The notes beneath the pieces were generated by a model that was not told the origin of the DNA, did no database searches, and saw nothing but the letters and a program-made list of their open reading frames with translations. The translations under genes were made by a program, and so were the position numbers. Positions 13,366 to 23,700 of a DNA stretch of 64,000 bases are shown here, piece by piece (positions within the stretch are counted from its first letter, which is position 1; every line of letters begins with the position of its first letter). Origin of the DNA: Anarhynchus alexandrinus (Eukaryota > Chordata > Aves > Charadriiformes > Charadriidae); the NCBI GenBank assembly GCA_008711295.1, contig VUYV01000328.1, positions 679,087 through 743,086 on the forward strand, read 5' to 3'.

Positions 13366-14789
13366 GTTGGGAAGATGGCTAACTTAGTTCTCTGTCTGTC
13401 TAGAGGTCTGTACGTCCTTCGTCGCTTTTGTATTTGAGCACTTTATTCCATCATGACTCCAGCGAGGCAGCCGCGCGTTACACAGGAGCACTGTGGCCGG
13501 GGAGAGAGGTGGTAACTTGCCAAAACACACAAAGGCAATTGGTGGCTCCACAAAAGCAAACCGAGCCCGGGGCTCCGGTCCAAATCTGCTGCTCTTGCTG
13601 CCTTGTCCCTTGCCTCAGAGCCAGTCCTTTGTCCTTTCCGTTTGGGAGAGGGAGGGATCCGAGGATACTATTGCTGTTGTCGTCTTGGATGATCTGTGAG
13701 GCAGGAGCAGCGCAGTGCTTATCCCGGGAAATCTATTGCCAAAAGAACTTAACAACTGTACAAATCGCTGTCCTTTGATGATGCATGAAAGAAAAGATCT
13801 GTGTATCATAAGCAAGAGCGACTCACACTCCCCCTCTCTCTTACTCCCCCGCTGATATATTAGATCTACAAAAATTCAGAGGGCAGCAGTGCAACCATTA
13901 ATGTTCGAATTGCCAGGCTGGTGTCTAATGTAAATGAAACTACATTGATTTAGTGTTACCCAACATGCCTCTCCTGCTTGTTCATCTTCTGCAGGCTGAT
14001 CAAAATCCTTCCTTCCAGGTAGCTGTGGCCTCATGCCCTATATAAGCACAGAAAATAATGTCATCACGAGCCTTAATGATGAAGGTAGTTATAGGACAAA
14101 AGCCCCTGGAGCAAGTCAGGTATTGGGTCATTGTTCCTGTTAATGTCATGGTGCCATTTCTCGCTATTTTTAGAATTGTTCCCTTTGTACAGCAAATTTC
14201 TCATGTAGTTGCTTCGCTATATAGAGGATCTTGTCTTCACTGGACCTAGTAGCAAGGAGCCATCTTCCTCTGACTTCTGGAAATCAGGCAAACCCCTAAA
14301 AGCTGAAGAGATTGATAAAAACTTGGTACACAGCTGCCGGCAAACCTAAATTTAAACGGTGAAAAAATGAGGCTCTCGACTCAGTCTGCTGCTAACCCTT
14401 AACGCAGTGACAGACTGAGCACAAAGACCTTGAAGAACATTTTGCAGGCATCTAAATTACCCACTCACGGTTTCAGAAGTAACTCGGGGATTCAGTAAAT
14501 CAGCATGGACTCAGTTCCTAAATTATTTCTATGCTTTCGGAACCCGTAGCACAGATCCAAACTTCTCCACATTTTGAGAGAAGAGATGTGGAACAACGGA
14601 TTAGGAACTTTTAAACCTTTTTTTCATGCTAAAAATGTTCCAAACTATATATCCAAGCCCTTTTATCGTTATCTACTTTGTCTATTATGGTTGTCTCAGA
14701 CACCTTAGCATGAAGCGATGCTCTTTGGCTTTGGTTGCCCTATAAGCAGAGAAGATGCAAACTGTAAATTCAGAGTTTGCAGTCTAAAT

Positions 14790-14950
14790 AAGCAAGGCAG
14801 ACAAAGAACAGTTATTATTCCCGTGTTATTGGCAGGGAAATGAGACACGGGAAGATTAAATGACCAGCCCAAGGTCACAAAAGGAGTCTCTAGCAAAGGT
14901 GGGCTCTCAGCCGAGATTTCTTAAGTCTTTGCCCAATACTTTAGCCATCC
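14790..14950 (-). repeat. MIR-like SINE fragment
   Basis: Antisense MIR core. It reads TTATTATTCCCGTGTTATTGGCAGGGAAATGAGACACGGG and then CCAGCCCAAGGTCACAAAAGGAGTC. The 'cccaaggtcaca' segment is the most conserved part of the family and is intact here. Confidence 0.6.
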
Positions 14951-16164
14951 ATTCACTTGCTTTTTAAGTACCCTGTCATTATTTCTGTGAAGAAAATTAT
15001 GCAACTCCTCCAGCAGCCAGTACTGTGTAATTCAGCTTGTCTGAAAGGGAATATGAAATGGCAGTTTCAAAAAAAATTAACCCTCCTGCCACGCAATCTG
15101 GCAGCCCTGTCAAAACGTCTCATTTTTTATCTTCTCTTCCTCTGGTGGGTATTTAATTTCCCTCTATATTCTCAGAACACTGGCTGGGGCTTTATCTGCA
15201 CTACCCTACAAAACCTTCACAGGAGTCTCCAGGGCCTTGTGGAGGACGTATTCTGCAGATGAGGGATGTGATAGTTTTGCTCCCGTCATTTCTGTCCCAG
15301 GTGTTCAGATCCACCCTGCGTCACTCGTAGCTGTCGCTGGCACAGGCAGGTTTCCTGGCAGCCTCTCTGACAAGCAGCAGCAGCAGCTCGAGCTCTGCAG
15401 GAGGACACGGGAAGCACCCCTGTGTACGGTCGCCCACCGCAGCGATGCCACACTTTTAGATGTGGTGGTAGACACTGGCAGATCTTTTATTCCTGATTGC
15501 CGTGTCAATGGAAGGAGGAGCTGCACCTCGCGTGCCAGTCTGGGTACGGAGAGTCTCCCCCTTTGGGTGACATCTCCATCACCCTGGTGCCCCGGTTTGG
15601 GACACTAATTCTTTTGGTGGTGACCTCAGTAAGAGAAGCCAAAGGGCGCAGAAGAACCACTGTGACAAAGGCATTTGATCAGGATGAACCAGAGTTCCTC
15701 TGGTTCCTGCCCCACAAACAGTCAAAATCCTGCCCCAGACCCTTCAGGCTGATGCAGGAACAGCCCGTCCGTGGTGTGGCCGCCCCCATGTTCGGCTGTC
15801 CTTGACTTCCCAGACCGAATAATCCATTTACAGCTGGGTTGGCAGTGACGTACATTGAGGCTCGAGTACGTTTCATATTCATGGATCTACAGGGAGAGGC
15901 TGTTGTGACACTACTCCTTGTGCTCTTTATTCTCTCATTACTAAGCAATTTCTTTATTCACGGAAAAAACATTTTCATCAGCCGCTCTTCTACCCTGTGA
16001 TGTTCCTGACAGCCCACCCAAAAACTGGGGGCAGGCTTTGATGTAATTTGGGACCTAAAAAGCCTACCTGGCGTTCCGGTGAACTCCATATGCATTCTAC
16101 GGAGGGGAATTAATAGGAAGCTTTAGTTAATAGATACTTCAGATAAAAGTGCGAGTGCATCTGA

Positions 16165-16770
16165 TCACCATAGCAACATGAAAGAGCCAGCAGGGAGAGG
16201 AAATGTCACCGTGTCTGCGCCTTGACCTGCAGCATAAACAGCCCAAGCGCTGTGGATTTCACACGCGGGTGTTCGCAAGCGGGGACAGAGACACGCACGG
16301 GTACGCAGCCCCGCCGCACACAGCCCGCTCGCGCCTTCAGCCCTTCGATATTTGCACACAAGTGCGCTGGTGCGCACAGACACACACGCTAATATTAAAA
16401 CGGACCACATGTGCCCAAACTCACTGCTGCCAGGTAGTCACTTACGAGAACACAATTTTTAGCTTGTGACCATACGTGGGTATTCGCACATCTGTGTGCA
16501 GAGGGGACGCGGGAGTACTCCCACCTAGCAAATATTCCAGCGCACGCAGCCGCTCCTCCCGTCCCGGCACAGCGCGGACAGGCTGGAGACCCTCACCACA
16601 CCTTTGCTCCTTTTCTTTTCAAGCGCGAAGCCGCTGCGTCCCCGGGCACATCGCAGACGTAGCTGACGCGCTCGCGCGCGGCGTCAGACCTGGTGCGGGA
16701 ATCCTGCCACGGGCGCGTTGGCTCCGGCTCTCAGGAGCGCTGAGCACCTGCTGCTCCCGGTGACTTTAAC
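16165..16770. other. CpG-richer patch without a recognised gene
   Basis: CpG dinucleotides become frequent here compared with the flanks, especially at 16620-16740. A perfect 7-bp inverted repeat (CTGACGC at 16663-16669, GCGTCAG at 16681-16687) encloses a CG-rich loop. No coding exon or splice chain is visible. It may be an orphan CpG island or the promoter of a noncoding RNA; that is inference. Confidence 0.3.
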
Positions 16771-17510
16771 AGCTGCTGAAGTGAAAATTAGGCCCACGCT
16801 GTCTGTTATGCAAAAGCAGTTTCTTAGCAACAAAAATGATATTCTGTGTGAAGGCAACATGCATTAGCCGGATAATCCTAGGTAATTCCAGACAAGACCT
16901 AAATGGGTGGATGGATGGAGGGACTGAATAATAATAATGACAGACAGAATAAGAATAATGGAAATAATGAGGCTAATCTTATTCCTCTGGAAAGGAGAAG
17001 AAACAGCTATAAATAAAATACAACAGGAGAAACCCTGTGCCAATTCCCCATATAAAGATTAGAGCCACTTAAATTCAACTTATGCCCTAAAAATAGGTTC
17101 TGGTAACTAAAGCTTCGCTCATCTAAGCCAAGCTATTTATTGCTTTGAATGTTTTTCCTTCACCCCAGCCAGGTATTATCACTCAGGACCGGAGAAAGCC
17201 GTACATCTTGTCCAAGGGCAGGGACCAACGGGAACAAATCTGCGTTTGAGGCTTTGCTACCTCCGCGCTATCGTGTCCTGGGCAGGAAACGCTGTACTTT
17301 AAAACGCTCTGCCAAACCCAAGCGATTCGCTACAATTAAGCACAGGTCAGACTCAGGCCGTGCTAGCACTCTCCATAGCTACTGTATTTTGTAGTTCAGT
17401 CGCTTCAGGGAATTTAACAGAAATTAAACCTCCCGTGAGATTTACACGCGCTGTGAAGTTACAGAAGAGCGTTTCCAGCCCAGGTCGCACCCGCTCCGCA
17501 CAGAAAGGAG

Positions 17511-17558
17511 NNNNNNNNNNNNNNNNNNNNNNNNNNNNNNNNNNNNNNNNNNNNNNNN
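17511..17558. other. assembly gap (48 N)
   Basis: A run of 48 N sits at the left edge of the GC-rich FEM1A promoter. Open frames that run through it have no meaning. Confidence 0.99.
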
Positions 17559-17699
17559 CCGCTCCCTCCCGCCCCGGGCCCGAGTCCCCCCGGGTCCGCA
17601 GCGCCCGTCCGGGGTACAACCCGGCCCCGGCCCGATCTGCTTCCCCTGCGAGAGCCGCAGCCGCTCCGCGTATGACCGAGGCAGGGGACGGGCCGAAGC

Positions 17700-18257
17700 C
17701 TACCCCCCCTCCACCAGCCCCACAGCGCCCGCCGCCATCCCGCTCCCCGCCCCAGCAGCCCTGGCGGCGGCGCGGGGCGCGCTGGGAAAGGCAGGCCGGG
17801 CGCTCCCGGCGGCCCGGGGAGGGGCGGCCCGCCAGGCCCGGGAGGACTACACTTCCCAGGGTGCCCCGCGCCCCACAGCGGCGCGGCAGGTGGGCCCCGG
17901 CTGCCGCCCCTTTCCCGCTGCCTGATGGGAAATCGAGTCTCCAGGGAGACGCTCCCGCCGGGCCGCGCCGGGCCCGGGACTACATTTCCCGTCATCCTCC
18001 TCTCTCCCCGCCCCCGGAGCTGTGCGGGCGCCATTTTGTTTTGCGTTCCAACCTAAGATGGCGGCCGGGCGAAGAGACTGAAGGTTGCTGTGCTGAGGTG
18101 AGGGGTGTCTCGCCGGGCGCCGCCGGCCCCGCAGGGCTCCTCCCCGCCTCGGGTCGCCCTCGCCCCATCCCCTGCCCCGGGCCGAGCTGGGGGCGTGGAG
18201 GAGCAGCCGGTCCATGGCCAGGAGGTGGCCGGTGCGATCGCCGCGGCCCCCGTCGCC
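17700..18257 (+). promoter_or_regulatory. FEM1A: FEM1A promoter and 5' leader (CpG island)
   Basis: This is a very GC- and CpG-rich block directly before the FEM1A start codon. Two sequences resemble the ZNF143/THAP11 (SBS) element: ACTACACTTCCCAGGGTGC at 17846-17864 and ACTACATTTCCCGTCATCC at 17979-17997. Two YY1-type sites face each other: GCGCCATTTTG at 18028-18038 (a - strand site) and AAGATGGCGGC at 18055-18065. There is no TATA box. Transcription probably begins close to the YY1 sites. The frame upstream of the ATG is closed by a TGA at 18099-18101. Motif identity rests on consensus matching. Confidence 0.6.
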
Positions 18258-20303
18258 ATGGACCTGCGCACGGCTGTGTACAACGCGGCCCGCGATGGGA
18301 AGCTGAAGCTGCTGCAGAAGCTGTTGGGCAGCCGGAGCCGGGAGGAGCTGGAGGCGCTGACGGCAGGGCCCGGCGGGGGTGACGGCCCCGGGGGAGGCAG
18401 CACCCCGCTGCTGATCGCCGCTCGGCACGGGCACCTGGAGGTGGTGGAGTACCTGCTGGATCACTGCGGCGCCCGCGTGGAGGAGGGAGGTTCGGTCAAC
18501 TTCGATGGGGAGACCATCGAGGGGGCCCCGCCGCTCTGGGCGGCTTCTGCTGCCGGGCACCTGGGGGTGGTGCGCAGCCTCCTGGATCACGGCGCGTCGG
18601 TGAACCAGACCACGCTGACCAACTCCACGCCGCTGCGGGCTGCTTGCTTTGATGGGCACCTGGAGATCGTGCGCTATCTAGTCGGGGAGCGCGGGGCTGA
18701 CCTGGAAGTAGCCAACCGGCACGGACACACTTGTTTGATGATTTCTTGCTACAAAGGGCACCGGGAAATTGCACGTTACTTGCTAGAGAAAGGCGCCGAT
18801 GTCAACCGCCGGAGCGTGAAGGGGAATACAGCCCTGCATGACTGCGCCGAGTCCGGCAGCCTGGAGATCCTGCAGCTACTGCTCCGCTCCAAAGCCCGCA
18901 TGGAGAAAGACGGTTATGGCATGACTCCTCTGCTAGCTGCCAGTGTCACCGGTCACACCAACATTGTGGAGTACCTCATCCAAGGAGGGCTGCAGCAGGA
19001 GGAGGATGTTGCAGGGAACCAAAATGGGACCTGTGCGTCAGGTGGGAGCCATCAGAGGTGCTGCAGCGCTGGCAAGGAAACTCCTCAGGGCTGCGACGAA
19101 GAGGAGCGTGAGAGATGTTGTGCCTCAGCTTCCAGTCAGGATGAGCAGCAGGTCCCTAACGTGTTCTGCACTCGAGAGGCTGCTGTGGAAGCGCTGGAGT
19201 TGCTGGGTGCTACGTTTGTGGATAAGAAACGTGACCTTTTGGGAGCCCACAAGTACTGGCGACGGGCGATGGAGCTTCGGTGTGAGGGTGGGCAATACCT
19301 GCCTAAACCTGAGCCCCGACAGCTGGTGTTGGCCTACGACTATTCCCGGGAAGTGAGTTCGCTGGAGGAACTGGAAGCCTTGATTACTGATCCAGATGAG
19401 ATGCGCATGCAGGCGCTGCTGATTAGAGAGCGTATCTTGGGTCCTTCCCACCCAGACACTTCCTATTACATCCGTTATCGAGGAGCAGTCTACGCTGACT
19501 CCGGCAACTTCGAACGCTGCATTAACCTGTGGAAGTATGCACTGGACATGCAGCAAGGCAACCTGGAGCCTCTCAGCCCGATGACTGCCAGCAGTTTCCT
19601 TTCCTTTGCTGAGCTTTTCTCTTACGTGCTTCAGGACCGCTCCAAAGGCACTTTAGCTACTCACTTGGGCTTCTCTGACCTCATGGGAGTGCTGAGCAAA
19701 GGGGTCCGGGAGGTGGAGAGGGCGCTCGTGCATGGCAAGGACCCTGTGGTTGACTCAGCGCAGTTCACCAAGACGCTGGCCATTATCCTCCACCTGGTCT
19801 TCTTGCTGGAGAAGGTGGAGTGCACCCCAGAGCAGGAGCACCAGAAGCGCCAGACTATCTACCGCCTGCTAAAGTGCAGCCCCCGGGCCAAGAATGGCTT
19901 CACTCCTTTGCATATGGCTGTGGACAAAGATACCACAACAGTGGGGCGTTATCCCGTGGGCAAGTTCCCATCTCTGCACGTTGTGAACTTGCTTCTGGAG
20001 TGTGGGGCTGACCCAGATAGCCGTGACTATGACAACAACACCCCGCTGCATGTTGCTGCCCGCAACAACTGCCCGCTGATCATGAGTGCCCTGATGGAGG
20101 CTGGAGCCCACATGGACGCCACCAATGCCTTCAAGCAGACCGCTTATGAGCTGCTGGATGAGAAGCTGCTCACAAAGAGCATGATGCAGCCCTTCAATTA
20201 CATCACCCTCCAGTGCCTTGCTGCTCGCGCCCTGGATAAGCACAAGATTCCCTACAAGGGTTTCATCCCCGAGGAGCTGGAAGCCTTCATTGAACTGCAC
20301 TAG
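18258..20303 (+). CDS. FEM1A: FEM1A, substrate receptor of CUL2 E3 ubiquitin ligase
   Basis: A single-exon gene of 681 aa (human FEM1A is about 669). FEM1 proteins bind short C-terminal degrons, often ending in Arg, and hand the substrate to a CUL2-elongin ligase. The sequence starts MDLRTAVYNAARDG and has N-terminal ankyrin repeats to about residue 243 (for example NRHGHTCLMISCYKGH at 153-168). A linker rich in Cys, Glu and Ser (about 244-300) follows, then a TPR-like helical region (about 300-530), two further ankyrin repeats (about 545-635) and a C-terminal VHL-box-like segment (LQCLAARALDKHKIPYKGFI, 651-670). The start was chosen because ATG 18258 has a good context (gtcgccATGg) and matches the family N-terminus; the frame is open 51 codons further up to a GTG. 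A Gly-rich insert at residues 38-47 is local. The intronless structure is shared with the mammalian gene. The closest alternatives, FEM1B and FEM1C, fit less well at the N-terminus. Confidence 0.95.
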   Translation: MDLRTAVYNAARDGKLKLLQKLLGSRSREELEALTAGPGGGDGPGGGSTPLLIAARHGHLEVVEYLLDHCGARVEEGGSVNFDGETIEGAPPLWAASAAGHLGVVRSLLDHGASVNQTTLTNSTPLRAACFDGHLEIVRYLVGERGADLEVANRHGHTCLMISCYKGHREIARYLLEKGADVNRRSVKGNTALHDCAESGSLEILQLLLRSKARMEKDGYGMTPLLAASVTGHTNIVEYLIQGGLQQEEDVAGNQNGTCASGGSHQRCCSAGKETPQGCDEEERERCCASASSQDEQQVPNVFCTREAAVEALELLGATFVDKKRDLLGAHKYWRRAMELRCEGGQYLPKPEPRQLVLAYDYSREVSSLEELEALITDPDEMRMQALLIRERILGPSHPDTSYYIRYRGAVYADSGNFERCINLWKYALDMQQGNLEPLSPMTASSFLSFAELFSYVLQDRSKGTLATHLGFSDLMGVLSKGVREVERALVHGKDPVVDSAQFTKTLAIILHLVFLLEKVECTPEQEHQKRQTIYRLLKCSPRAKNGFTPLHMAVDKDTTTVGRYPVGKFPSLHVVNLLLECGADPDSRDYDNNTPLHVAARNNCPLIMSALMEAGAHMDATNAFKQTAYELLDEKLLTKSMMQPFNYITLQCLAARALDKHKIPYKGFIPEELEAFIELH

Positions 20304-20760
20304 GGTGGGAGAGCTGAAGTCCCCAGCCTTTCCCGTCACCTGTCTCACCCCGCAGAGGTAGTGCAGCCTGCGATCTCAGGCCGTCCTTGCCGAGGTGTCG
20401 AAGGCCGTCACTGCGCTGAGATGGGCTGCGAGCTTTGTCCTCATCTGTCACCATCAAGCTGGCGTGCGCAGGGGTAGGGGAGGAGGAGGCTCGAGAGCTT
20501 GTGGCTGTCCCTCATTGTTGTCATCTTCAGGTACCAGATATCTCCAGTGCACTGTATCCAGAGAAGGCCGCAGCCCCTGCCCTTTCCCATGCCAACCGCC
20601 TTGTCCTGAGAAGGAAGGAAAACGGAGATTCCCTGGGACCTGCTGCCTCTCCCATTAGTGCTGGATTAACTCAGCGTTAAGCTTTGGAGCAGCTACGCAT
20701 CACACCCGTGCTCTAGCCCTTCCCATCCCAAATACCGAACAGATAGGAATGCAAGTGAGG

Positions 20761-20766
20761 AATAAA
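20761..20766 (+). terminator. FEM1A: polyadenylation signal, FEM1A (candidate)
   Basis: AATAAA lies 458 nt after the FEM1A stop and is followed by T/G-containing sequence. Another AATAAA at 22226-22231 could serve a longer 3' UTR, so the true end is uncertain. Confidence 0.55.
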
Positions 20767-20789
20767 ATACCTTCCAACTAATGCTTTCC

Positions 20790-23700
20790 CCACCCCCTTC
20801 TCAGATTTGGGTCAGTACGAGTCGAACAGCCGAGTGGCTTGTGCTCTGCTGAGGTAGTTGCCTTGCGTGGCAGTAGGGCTGGGTATGCCGAGGACGGGTT
20901 TTTTTTCTCCCTTGGTTGGCCAAGTAGTGAGCGGTGTTAAAGGCCTGAGATTTCAATGATTGTGCATAAAGCTGGGTTATTTTTTCTCTTTTAGAGCCAG
21001 GCCCTATCTATGCTGCAAGACTTCTTCAATCCTGTAAGATGTAGTAAGGTCAGTTCTGGTTATATAGTTTCATCAATAGATGTTGGTTTTTATGAATGGG
21101 GAGGAAAAACTGCTACCTTAAAAACAAAATACTCATGTGGCATCCAGGCCCTTAGCTTGCCCATTCTGCACACGTTCAGTCCTTTCCCCGTGCTGAGGTC
21201 CTTTAGCTCCAGAGGTCAGCAGGGATAGAGCTGTACAGGGTGGATATGGCCAGTTTCGGAGCCAAACCGGTGCGCTCTGGTCCATCTTTGAGGATGGATG
21301 TGCTCTCACAAGCCCGCTAGGATGGGGGGTACTTGTAGCGTGGGTGGTGCTGGGGGGTTATTAAAGCAAGTGAGTGTTGGTGGCCTGTTTGCATGAGGGT
21401 GGTCTGAAGGAAGAAGGAAGAAAGAAATGAAAGTTAAAGGTGCCTTCTTGTTCTTCTGAGGTTTATTAGTATCAACCGATTGGGCTCTTAATTATCTCAT
21501 TCTGAAAACCTACGTGGAGTGGGTTGTTAGCATCTGGTTCTGGCTTTTGATTCTTTTTGCAACTTTACTGAGGATGGTGCTACTTCAAAGATTGAATTTG
21601 AAATCTCATTTGGCTACTCTTTGGGCAAGCTCCTTTCTTTAATTACGATCTGCACACAAGTTGTTTTCTTTAAATCCGTAGTCTCAGGGTAGGTATTTGC
21701 CTCCATTAGCAGAACCCTCCTTAGTGGTAAACAGTCAGTGTTGGTAAATACGATGCTGTTCCAGCAGTTTGTCTTCTTGCAGGGGGAGTGGCTGGGCTTT
21801 GGCAGCCCGTGGCTCATTTCTTGGCCCCGGGCAGAGTGGAAAGCGCAGTTGGGGTTGAAGCAGCTGCCTCTGAGCTTTGGGAAAGGTCAAGACTGGGAGA
21901 GCAGAACCCTGATAAACAACCATGCACTATATGCTACTGAAGCTTCTCTACTTGTATTTATAAGCCAGCGTATCCGTATGCCTCAATAATCCAATGCTCT
22001 CTGCCCCTTAAAGATATTGTAGATCTGCCATTACATTTTTGCAGTGTTAACTATAACATTTATTTATAAAGCAAGGAGGTTTAACTTTTATTGAGATGTA
22101 AAGTGCAGAGTTAGTTTAGCTACGTTCTATTATTATTTTTTTTTTCCTTTTGGCTGAAACCTGAACTAAACTGCAGGAATGGAATTTGTTAATTTGTGAG
22201 CTGATGAGTGCTCTTAACTTTAAATAATAAAACAAAAAATGGCTGCTAGAATGCAAGTGCCTTGGACTTCTTGCTGGTAAGCCTCTCTTTTCAGCTTGTT
22301 CCCTAGGGATGGTACACGTGTGGGTACGGAAGTACTGGGCGTTTGCAATCAACAGATGGGATTGTTTCATTTCATCTGAATTTCCTTCTGGGAAAAGCTA
22401 ATCTGCACTGCAATTGCAAACATTTCCCCTGAAAAAGGGTAACACTGACTCTGAAATGACACCTCTCTTTATATGCTTTGCCATATATCTTTTGACGTAA
22501 ATTAAACCGTGTGAAAGGATGCTACTCTGTATAATACTCGGGTATTATCTGCCTTATGTATGGTTGGGACTGGGCACAGCCAGCGGAAAGAGGGACACAG
22601 TGGGGCTATGATCAATTTATGTTTTTCAACCCCAGAGCTGTCAGTGGGAGGTCAAAAGCAGGTCAAAAGAGGAATTAAAGGTACTGGAGTTAGTTCCACA
22701 CAAGAATGTGGATTTCCAAAAATGCTTGGCCTTCCCCGGGAGGATGGGAGCAGATGGCTAAAATATTTGAATGTTTGTCCCTTCGTTGATTGCTCCATCC
22801 TCAGAAATAACTCTTGATGGTTTGATCAGTGTTGCTGTCCTCGTGGTAGACATCACATTTGAGCAGTGCCTGCAGTTCTGTGGGACGTGCTTTTCCCGTT
22901 GAAATAGGACTGCTGTGCTATAGGTGATCTTCAGGTACGTAGGAGAGAAGCTGCTGCCACCGCAGGGACAAGGAACCGCATAGCCTCAGGGCTGAGGCAG
23001 CGGCTGATCATTCCGGACCACCGTGGTGCTCTCTGACCCCGATCCCAAAGCTGCTGGGAGGAGGGAGATGTGAAGGAACTTGTTCCACAGCTGGGGTGGG
23101 AAAGCAGCTCTGGAGCCGGGATCTTGTGATGGGGTAACTGGGGGATCCAGTCAGGGACAAAAGCTTCAAGGAGGAGAATACTTTGTGTGATAGGAAAGGG
23201 CTTTAATATATTTTTTTTTATATAATAATCTGTAATAACATAGTAAGGACCCAGCAATTAAATTTTGATAGTAATTACTGGGTGGCAGAAATTACTCCAT
23301 GAATTTAGGGGTAATTACAATGAACAGTCCTTATTTATTGTAGGTGTGGTCTGGGCCAGCTCCAGTATGTGGGGCAAAACAAGGAGTTGTGGGGAGCAGT
23401 GAAGTGTTTCAGTGATGATTTTGTTATCTGAGTAATTAATTATCTTGGACAGAGAGTGGAGGTTTTTTTTTCACTGGGGTGGCTACAGACCCTCCTGGAG
23501 CACACTGCTCTCCAGGAGCCCTTCTGTGCACTGCCACCAACAGAATGTCTGCCTTCTGTTCCTTTCTGAAAACCTCAGATGTGCTTTTCTCTCCCTAATA
23601 CTGGTAATTTGCCCTCTTGACAATAAAGCCTCCCATACAGGTTTCTTGAGAAATGCAAAAGTGATGAGAAATTCACTGGGGCGTTCCTGGAGCTGGTTGC

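Larger units (their letters stand above)
1..17510. other. gene-poor intergenic stretch left of FEM1A
   Basis: No reading frame in these 17.5 kb is supported as a gene. The open frames are short, overlap on both strands, and show no recognisable domain or chain of splice-compatible exons. What can be seen is several MIR-like SINE fragments (listed separately), short A/T runs and CA repeats, a CpG-richer patch near 16.2-16.8 kb, and AT-rich blocks with clustered TAAT/ATTA cores that look like regulatory DNA. A noncoding RNA or distal exons of a gene to the left cannot be excluded from sequence alone. Confidence 0.6.

Noticed and set aside
17360..18382. 340-codon open frame over the FEM1A promoter
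   Set aside because: It crosses an N run and overlaps FEM1A in another frame; composition-driven.
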